Of a stretch of 64,000 nucleotides of DNA, positions 59,096 to 64,000 are shown piece by piece. The position numbers and the translations under genes were made by a program. Source of the stretch: an uncultured Bacilli bacterium (GTDB taxonomy: Bacteria > Bacillota_I > Bacilli_A > RFN20 > CAG-826); NCBI GenBank assembly GCA_944350425.1, contig CALVOX010000006.1:1-64000 (forward strand), read 5' to 3'. Numbering within the stretch: position 1 is the stretch's first letter; each line of letters starts with the position of its first letter. Below the pieces are notes generated by a model. It did not search any database. It saw nothing but the letters and a program-made list of their open reading frames with translations, and was not told the origin of the DNA.

Positions 59096-59125
59096 GTAGT
59101 TAGGGTTGTTTTCAACCCTAACTAC
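59096..59125 (-). terminator. Intra-operon hairpin between binding protein and permease
   Basis: Perfect 13-bp arms GTAGTTAGGGTTG (59096-59108) and complement (59113-59125), followed on the minus strand by GAAATTTTTATT. It is likely a partial terminator or 3' stabiliser that lets the binding protein be made in excess. Confidence 0.7.
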
Positions 59126-59151
59126 TTATATTAAATAATAATTATGAAGGA

Positions 59152-60516
59152 CTATTTATTAGCGATAACTTGTCTAATAAAGCTATCAACATTATTATAT
59201 TCACCAACAATATATGCTGGATTTTCAATAACTACATTAGCTTGATCTTCCCACCAAGAAGAAGCAGGATCGTTTAAGCAAGAGAATACATTTTCAGCAT
59301 TATCATCTTGTGTCCAAGTATAATCACTACCTAATGTACCATGTCCATATTTAGTTCTATCAACATTAATTGATGGCATTGAAGGATAGTCACCAATATC
59401 AACGGCCCATGCACTATATCCTTCTTTAGTTGTTGAAAGGAAGTTAATAAATGCACAAGATGTCCAAGGATGTGCACTATAAGGCATAACTTGGAGATAG
59501 TGTTTATACATAAATCCACCAAACCCTTTTACTTTTGAAGCACCTTGAGTTGCTCCATCAGTTGTATCTTTTCCAAGAGCTGCAATAGTAATATCTTTCT
59601 TTGTAATAGCTGCTGTTTCTTGAATGGAAGCTATCTTAGAATAAACAATCCAACCAAATCCGCCTTGGTCTTTCATAAATGCGTCTCTAGCAGCACCATC
59701 ATCGGCATAGAAGATAGCGTTCTTTAAGAAGCCTTCGATAAATGCATAAGCATATTTTTGATCACCATATTTTTCATAAGGTGTTAAGTCTAAATCTTTA
59801 TTATCATTAGTTGGGTCATTAAATGCTTCTTCAAGTACAGAACACCATTCATCACCAGTTAACATAATTAACCAGTCTCTGTTAACGTTTTCGTTATCTG
59901 GAGACATTGTATGAATTCTTGCTCCATCAACTGTAACATCCCAAACGTTATCTAATACAACATCAGCACCACTTCCACCGTTATTAACCATCCAAGTTTT
60001 CATATTATATTGTAAAGAGAATGGGTTTGAGTTTAAGTCTTTATTTGTTTCAGGATCATCATTCCATTCTTTTGGAACATAATTTAAGAAGTATCCTGTA
60101 TTAATACCTAAATTTTGTAATTGATAACCATCTTGGACTAAAGCAGCATCGTAGCCATCACTTATTCCAGCTTCGATTTCACCACAAAGTGTTAGATAAA
60201 TTTCACCATCAACTGCTGTATCAGTTGTAATGGTCATATTAGCACAATCAGGCTTATATTTAGAAAGTTCAGCTTTAAATGCATCGATTGCATTTTTAAA
60301 TCTTGAAGATGTTCCGATGAATTTTAATGTTCCACCGCCAATTTCTTCAGCAGCTTTCTTCATTAATTCATCTCTACTTAAAGTTTGAGCTTCGGCAATT
60401 ATTTCCTTATTTGTTTCTTTGATTTGTTCAACGCCTGAATTGCCACCGCATCCTGTCATAGTACATGCACAGAGCATTGCAGCGCTAACAGTTAATAAAT
60501 TTCTAATTTTTTTCAT
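59152..60516 (-). CDS. ABC transporter substrate-binding lipoprotein (454 aa)
   Basis: A surface lipoprotein that captures the substrate. The signal peptide ends in a lipobox (TMTGC, Cys23). The mature protein is a two-lobed periplasmic-binding fold of the iron/AfuA-like class (GGTLKFIGTSSRFKNAIDAF, AALVQDGYQLQNLGI, WTSCAFINFLSTTKEGY). Its sequence does not settle the ligand. The cre site and downstream phosphomutase and ManA suggest a sugar or hexose phosphate rather than iron. It is the first gene of the operon. The stop is TAG. Confidence 0.9.
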   Translation of the reverse strand: MKKIRNLLTVSAAMLCACTMTGCGGNSGVEQIKETNKEIIAEAQTLSRDELMKKAAEEIGGGTLKFIGTSSRFKNAIDAFKAELSKYKPDCANMTITTDTAVDGEIYLTLCGEIEAGISDGYDAALVQDGYQLQNLGINTGYFLNYVPKEWNDDPETNKDLNSNPFSLQYNMKTWMVNNGGSGADVVLDNVWDVTVDGARIHTMSPDNENVNRDWLIMLTGDEWCSVLEEAFNDPTNDNKDLDLTPYEKYGDQKYAYAFIEGFLKNAIFYADDGAARDAFMKDQGGFGWIVYSKIASIQETAAITKKDITIAALGKDTTDGATQGASKVKGFGGFMYKHYLQVMPYSAHPWTSCAFINFLSTTKEGYSAWAVDIGDYPSMPSINVDRTKYGHGTLGSDYTWTQDDNAENVFSCLNDPASSWWEDQANVVIENPAYIVGEYNNVDSFIRQVIANK

Positions 60517-60557
60517 GAATTATTTCCTCCATTTAGAAATTTGATTTGATACTTTAA

Positions 60558-60585
60558 ATTATAATTGTAAGCGCTTACAATTCAA
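60558..60585 (-). promoter_or_regulatory. Promoter with a perfect cre box in the spacer
   Basis: -35 TTGAAT (60580-60585) and -10 TATAAT (60558-60563) are 16 nt apart. The spacer is filled by the palindrome TGTAAGCGCTTACA (60566-60579), which matches the CcpA cre consensus TGWNANCGNTNWCA at every position. A LacI-family protein bound there would block RNA polymerase, so the operon is expected to be catabolite-repressed or sugar-induced. Confidence 0.82.
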
Positions 60586-60682
60586 GTAAAATTTTTTACA
60601 ATTTAATTTTTCTGCTAATTAAAAATGACTATTTTATCGATAACCATCGACATTAATTTAATTTATACAATTGTAAAGAAAT

Positions 60683-62350
60683 TTAAAAATAAATTAGAAA
60701 TTCTGCACCTTTATCAAGTTCAGAAATGACTTTTATGTCTAAGTCATAATAGTTACAAATATATTTAACAATAGATAAACCTAAACCTGTTCCACCATTT
60801 TGCTTACTTCTTGCTTTATCGACTCTAAAAAACCTTTCAAATATTCTTTGTTGGTTCTCTTTTGATATACCAATACCATTATCTTTAATCGAAACAAATT
60901 TATTTTTATTATCGATTTTAATCCAAATGCTTCCACGTGGTAAATTATATCTTACACTATTCTCAATTAAATTCTTGAAAAGGTTATAAAAATCATCAGG
61001 ATTCATTTTAATGATCATTTTTGAATATAACTTATGAACAACTATTTCTTTTTCTTTTATTTGATCATCAAGCATTGAAACAATCTTATCAATTTCTTCG
61101 CTAACATCAATCTTTTCAATCGTTCTTAAATTATTGTTTTCTAAAGATGAGAGTTCTAACATTTCAATGATAAGCTTATTCATTCTTTCACCCTCTTTAA
61201 TAGTTCTTTCGTTTGCGATAACAAGTTCGTCTTTAGTTGTTAATAATCCATCTTTAATTAATTCTTGGAAACCTAAAATAGATGTTAGAGGAGATTTTAA
61301 CTCATGGGCAGCATTAGCGAAGAAATCTCTTTTCATTTTTTCGGAATTATAAGATTCAGTAATATCCAAAATTAAAATTGAAACAGATATTTTATTAGGA
61401 TTATTCTCAAGAGCTTCTGAAATTGGATTAATAATAAATTCATATATACGACCATTAATCTCTTTATTAAAAATCATTTTTCTAAAAGTAGAGAAAACAA
61501 TTCTACTATTAGTAGAAAGTTCTTTTGGTAAATCTTCATCTAGTAATCGATGAATATTTTTATCAAAATTCAATATTTCACGAGCTTTCTGATTAGAGAT
61601 AACTACTTCATGATTAACATTTAATACTAAAATACCTTGCTCAATAGAGTTCAAAATAAAATCTAACTTCTTCTCGCTTAAGAAATTATTTTGTAATTCT
61701 AAATCGAGTTTTCTTCTAGTATCTTTTAAAATATTAGCTAAATTTTCAACATCATTATCGTATTCGACCATAGTATCAATTTTAGCAATGCTTCTAAGTT
61801 TTCTAACTTGGTGTTTAAGATATTGGGTTTCGTTTTTACTCTTTCGATAATCAATAAACCAATAGGTATATAAAGAAATAAAAGTTAATGAAGGTATAAT
61901 TATACTAAGTGTTTCAAGAGTTAAATAAGTATCAGTAATCGAGGTTACTGATACTAAGTAAAGGTTAGTATCGTCATTATAGGAAATATAAGCAAAACCT
62001 TGATTTGCTAATAAGCTTTTATCATTCATTGATATTACTTGATTTACATTTATTGAAAAATAAGTTAAATCTTTAGAAGAATAATTATCTTTTAATGATG
62101 TAACAAACATATTATTGTCTAATGAAAATATAAGTAATTCATAGTTATGAAAATTAGATGAAATAAATTCTACATATGAAGTAGCATTATCTTCATTTAT
62201 TTTAGTATTAATATTATCACTTAAACTAATTATATTATTTTTAATTCGATTTTCTTCTTGAAAAAAAGGAACTAATAAACTTATTAAAGATATTACTGTA
62301 ATAAAAAAATTAAGGAAAAATAAAATGATAATTCGACGTGATTTTAACAT
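60683..62350 (-). CDS. Sensor histidine kinase, PhoR/WalK-like
   Basis: A 555-aa membrane kinase. Helices lie near 7-27 and 140-162 with an extracytoplasmic sensor of about 110 residues between them. A PAS-like domain (LNSIEQGILVLNVNHEVVIS) precedes HisKA with the phospho-acceptor in FFANAAHELKSPLTSI. The ATPase domain has the N box NLIENSVRYNLP, G1 DNGIGI and G2 GGTGLGLSIVK. Its ATG overlaps the stop of the response regulator by 1 nt (TAATG). The signal is unknown; phosphate or envelope stress is typical of the class. Confidence 0.93.
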   Translation of the reverse strand: MLKSRRIIILFFLNFFITVISLISLLVPFFQEENRIKNNIISLSDNINTKINEDNATSYVEFISSNFHNYELLIFSLDNNMFVTSLKDNYSSKDLTYFSINVNQVISMNDKSLLANQGFAYISYNDDTNLYLVSVTSITDTYLTLETLSIIIPSLTFISLYTYWFIDYRKSKNETQYLKHQVRKLRSIAKIDTMVEYDNDVENLANILKDTRRKLDLELQNNFLSEKKLDFILNSIEQGILVLNVNHEVVISNQKAREILNFDKNIHRLLDEDLPKELSTNSRIVFSTFRKMIFNKEINGRIYEFIINPISEALENNPNKISVSILILDITESYNSEKMKRDFFANAAHELKSPLTSILGFQELIKDGLLTTKDELVIANERTIKEGERMNKLIIEMLELSSLENNNLRTIEKIDVSEEIDKIVSMLDDQIKEKEIVVHKLYSKMIIKMNPDDFYNLFKNLIENSVRYNLPRGSIWIKIDNKNKFVSIKDNGIGISKENQQRIFERFFRVDKARSKQNGGTGLGLSIVKYICNYYDLDIKVISELDKGAEFLIYF

Positions 62351-63021
62351 TATTCTATTTTATAACCATTCCCATAGATAGATACAATAAATGTTTTATT
62401 TTCATCAAGAATCTTTTCTCTAATTGATTTAATATGCATATCGATAGTTCTAGAAGAATTACTTTTATCATCTTTCCCCCAAATAACTTTAAAAAGTTCA
62501 TCTCGAGAAACAACTTTACCTCGATTTAAAAATAAATATTTTAAAATCTTAAATTCATTATTAGTTAAATCTATTTTATTATCATAACGATAAAATTCTT
62601 CATTTTTTTGATCTAAAGTGTATTCTCTAATCTTAATTTTAAATTTAGAAGCTAAAAACTTACGGTAATTAACATTAACTCTCGAGATTAATTCTTTAAT
62701 ATTAAATGGTTTAACCATATAATCATCAGCACCAGTATTTAATAAACTTATCTTATCTTCAATTAATGATTTAGCACTTAAAATAATTACTGGAATATCT
62801 AAAGAATACTTTCTTATTTCTTTTAATACTTCTTCTCCTTGAATTCCTGGTAGCATTAAATCTAGAAGAACTAAGTTAGGTTTAATCTTATTAAATTCTT
62901 CTAAAAAACTTTCTCCTGTATCAAAAGTTTTAACATTAAAATCAGACTTAGTTAAAGCAATAGAAATGATAGTAGCAATTTCTTCATCATCTTCGATTGA
63001 ATAGATTAGATAATCGTTCAT
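62350..63021 (-). CDS. Response regulator, OmpR/PhoB family
   Basis: A 223-aa two-domain regulator. The receiver has Asp11/Asp12, phospho-acceptor Asp54 in LVLLDLMLPG, Ser/Thr in VIILSAKS and Lys in VKPF. The C-terminal winged helix has LTNNEFKILKYLFLNRGKVV and SRTIDMHIKSIREKI. It is co-translated with the kinase. Its target genes are not evident; the adjacent sugar-uptake operon is one possibility. Confidence 0.95.
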   Translation of the reverse strand: MNDYLIYSIEDDEEIATIISIALTKSDFNVKTFDTGESFLEEFNKIKPNLVLLDLMLPGIQGEEVLKEIRKYSLDIPVIILSAKSLIEDKISLLNTGADDYMVKPFNIKELISRVNVNYRKFLASKFKIKIREYTLDQKNEEFYRYDNKIDLTNNEFKILKYLFLNRGKVVSRDELFKVIWGKDDKSNSSRTIDMHIKSIREKILDENKTFIVSIYGNGYKIE

Positions 63022-63087
63022 ATAAACTATTTTACTATCATTTTTAAACTTATTTAAAGGAATTCTTAAAATAATGGTTAAATTAAA

Positions 63088-64000
63088 CTATAAATCTAAC
63101 TTTTTTATTACTTCTTTTAAAGATAGATAAGATTCATTTAATTTTCGTTCTTCTTCTTTACTTAATTCTAAAGGTATAGGTGAGATTAAACCATCTTTGC
63201 CTACTAAAGAAGGTAAAGATAAGGCAACATCATCCATATTGTATTCATCATCAATATATGAAGATATTGGAAGTATTGCTTTTTCGTCATTAATAATAGC
63301 TTCAACTATTCTTTTAGTAGATAAAGCAATTCCATAATATGTTGCTCTTTTCTTATTTATTATTTCGTAAGCACTATTTTTAACATCAAAAGCTATTTTA
63401 GATGTTTCATAATCATGGTCAAAAAATCCTCTAAGTTCGCAGAACTTATGTAAAGGGATTCCACTCACATTAGCGCTACTCCATAAAACTATCTCACTAT
63501 CACCATGTTCTCCAACAATAAAAGCATGAATTGACCTAGAATCAACATTTAAATGTTCACCTAATTTATATTTTAATCTTGCACTATCTAATACCGTTCC
63601 ACTTCCAATAACTCTTTCTTTTGGGAAAGAAGATAGTTTAATAGAAACATAAGTTAAAATATCAACTGGATTAGAAACAATAAGTAATATTCCTTTATAA
63701 TTTCTATTTTTAATTTCAGGAATAATTGATTTGAATATTGCTACATTTTTATTTACTAAATCTAGTCTAGTCTCCCCTTCTTTTTGAGCAGCTCCAGCAG
63801 TAATAATAATGATTTTAGCATCCATTATATCATCATAACTTCCAGAAACTATTTTCATTGGTCTAAGAAAAGGTAAACCATGGGAAATATCTAGTGCTTC
63901 CCCTTCGGCTTTATCAACATTTGAATCTACTAACACTATTTCATTAAATAATTTAGATAAAGCTAGAGTATAAGCAATAGAAGCTCCAACATTACCTAAT
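63088..64000 (-). CDS. ldh: L-lactate dehydrogenase (5' end beyond window)
   Basis: It reduces pyruvate to L-lactate with NADH. The frame is open to the right edge, where GNVGASIAYTLA is the dinucleotide-binding loop; the true start lies outside. LVDSNVDKAEGEALDISHG gives the adenine-binding acid, IIITAGAAQKEGETRLDLV the active-site loop with Gln/Arg, VSNPVDILTYV and GSGTVLDSARL are conserved, and IVGEHGDSE has the catalytic His. Gln in the loop indicates lactate, not malate, dehydrogenase. It ends in TAG. The organism is therefore likely fermentative. Confidence 0.95.
   Translation of the reverse strand, partial: LGNVGASIAYTLALSKLFNEIVLVDSNVDKAEGEALDISHGLPFLRPMKIVSGSYDDIMDAKIIIITAGAAQKEGETRLDLVNKNVAIFKSIIPEIKNRNYKGILLIVSNPVDILTYVSIKLSSFPKERVIGSGTVLDSARLKYKLGEHLNVDSRSIHAFIVGEHGDSEIVLWSSANVSGIPLHKFCELRGFFDHDYETSKIAFDVKNSAYEIINKKRATYYGIALSTKRIVEAIINDEKAILPISSYIDDEYNMDDVALSLPSLVGKDGLISPIPLELSKEEERKLNESYLSLKEVIKKLDL

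Noticed and set aside
59152-60585. Iron uptake operon under Fur control
   Set aside because: The palindrome before it matches cre (CcpA) exactly and not a Fur box, and the downstream genes are for sugar phosphate metabolism.

Overview
This window is about 64 kb of very AT-rich DNA (by eye below 30 percent G+C) from a low-GC Bacillota. The gene content fits an uncultured, reduced-genome Bacilli lineage of the RF39, Acholeplasma or Erysipelotrichales kind; the lineage is my inference. Supporting signs are GatCAB, PcrA and LigA of Gram-positive type, a CcpA-like cre site, a TPP riboswitch, an OmpR-type two-component system and several AAA_14/DUF4143 ATPases. Tryptophan is TGG in every gene I checked. 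All of the roughly 55 confident genes with a stop in the window end in TAA or TAG, and none in TGA. I see no rRNA, tRNA or CRISPR array.

Layout: 0-5 kb holds two fused ABC ATPase/FtsX-type exporters. 5-6 kb has a 47-codon gene with a strong promoter and terminator, plus a zinc-ribbon membrane protein. 5.9-14.7 kb is a minus-strand housekeeping operon, pcrA-ligA-gatC-gatA-gatB-pepC. 14.8-18.4 kb has an ECF sigma/anti-sigma pair divergent from three membrane-protein genes. 18.4-23.5 kb is a secreted surface locus: a SipW-type signal peptidase, two camelysin/TasA-like proteins and a 908-residue secreted protein. The first TasA-like gene has a nine-G tract in the spacer of its likely promoter.

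24.2-31.1 kb is the most unusual region. A WYL regulator is divergent from a PD-(D/E)XK-like nuclease gene. That gene converges on an operon encoding an 866-residue, catalytically degenerate relative of DNA polymerase PolC, a small protein interrupted by an in-frame TGA, a second PD-(D/E)XK-like nuclease, and a 305-residue protein that repeats the terminal PolC-like domain. I propose this as a candidate undescribed, possibly defensive, system.

31-43 kb contains two AAA_14/DUF4143 ATPases, asnS, a lipoprotein, and the tRNA t6A operon tsaE-tsaB-rimI-tsaD. Next to tsaD are four exact-period 33-bp repeats, an ATPase gene and a decayed second copy of the tsaD 3' part. 42-46 kb has zinc-ribbon paralogues, a ZIP metal transporter and a TPP-riboswitch-controlled ThiT-like transporter. 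46.6-52.5 kb has an AlbA_2/Schlafen-like protein behind six copies of a 9-bp motif, DUF985 cupin, ung, a glutathione peroxidase, a broken AAA_14 ATPase and an ArsB/NhaD-type carrier.

52.5-60.6 kb reads as one operon: binding protein, fused permease, ATPase with a very large insertion, phosphohexomutase and ManA. Its promoter has a perfect cre in the spacer, suggesting uptake of a sugar or sugar phosphate. 60.7-63 kb is a PhoR/PhoB-like system, and an L-lactate dehydrogenase gene runs off the right edge.
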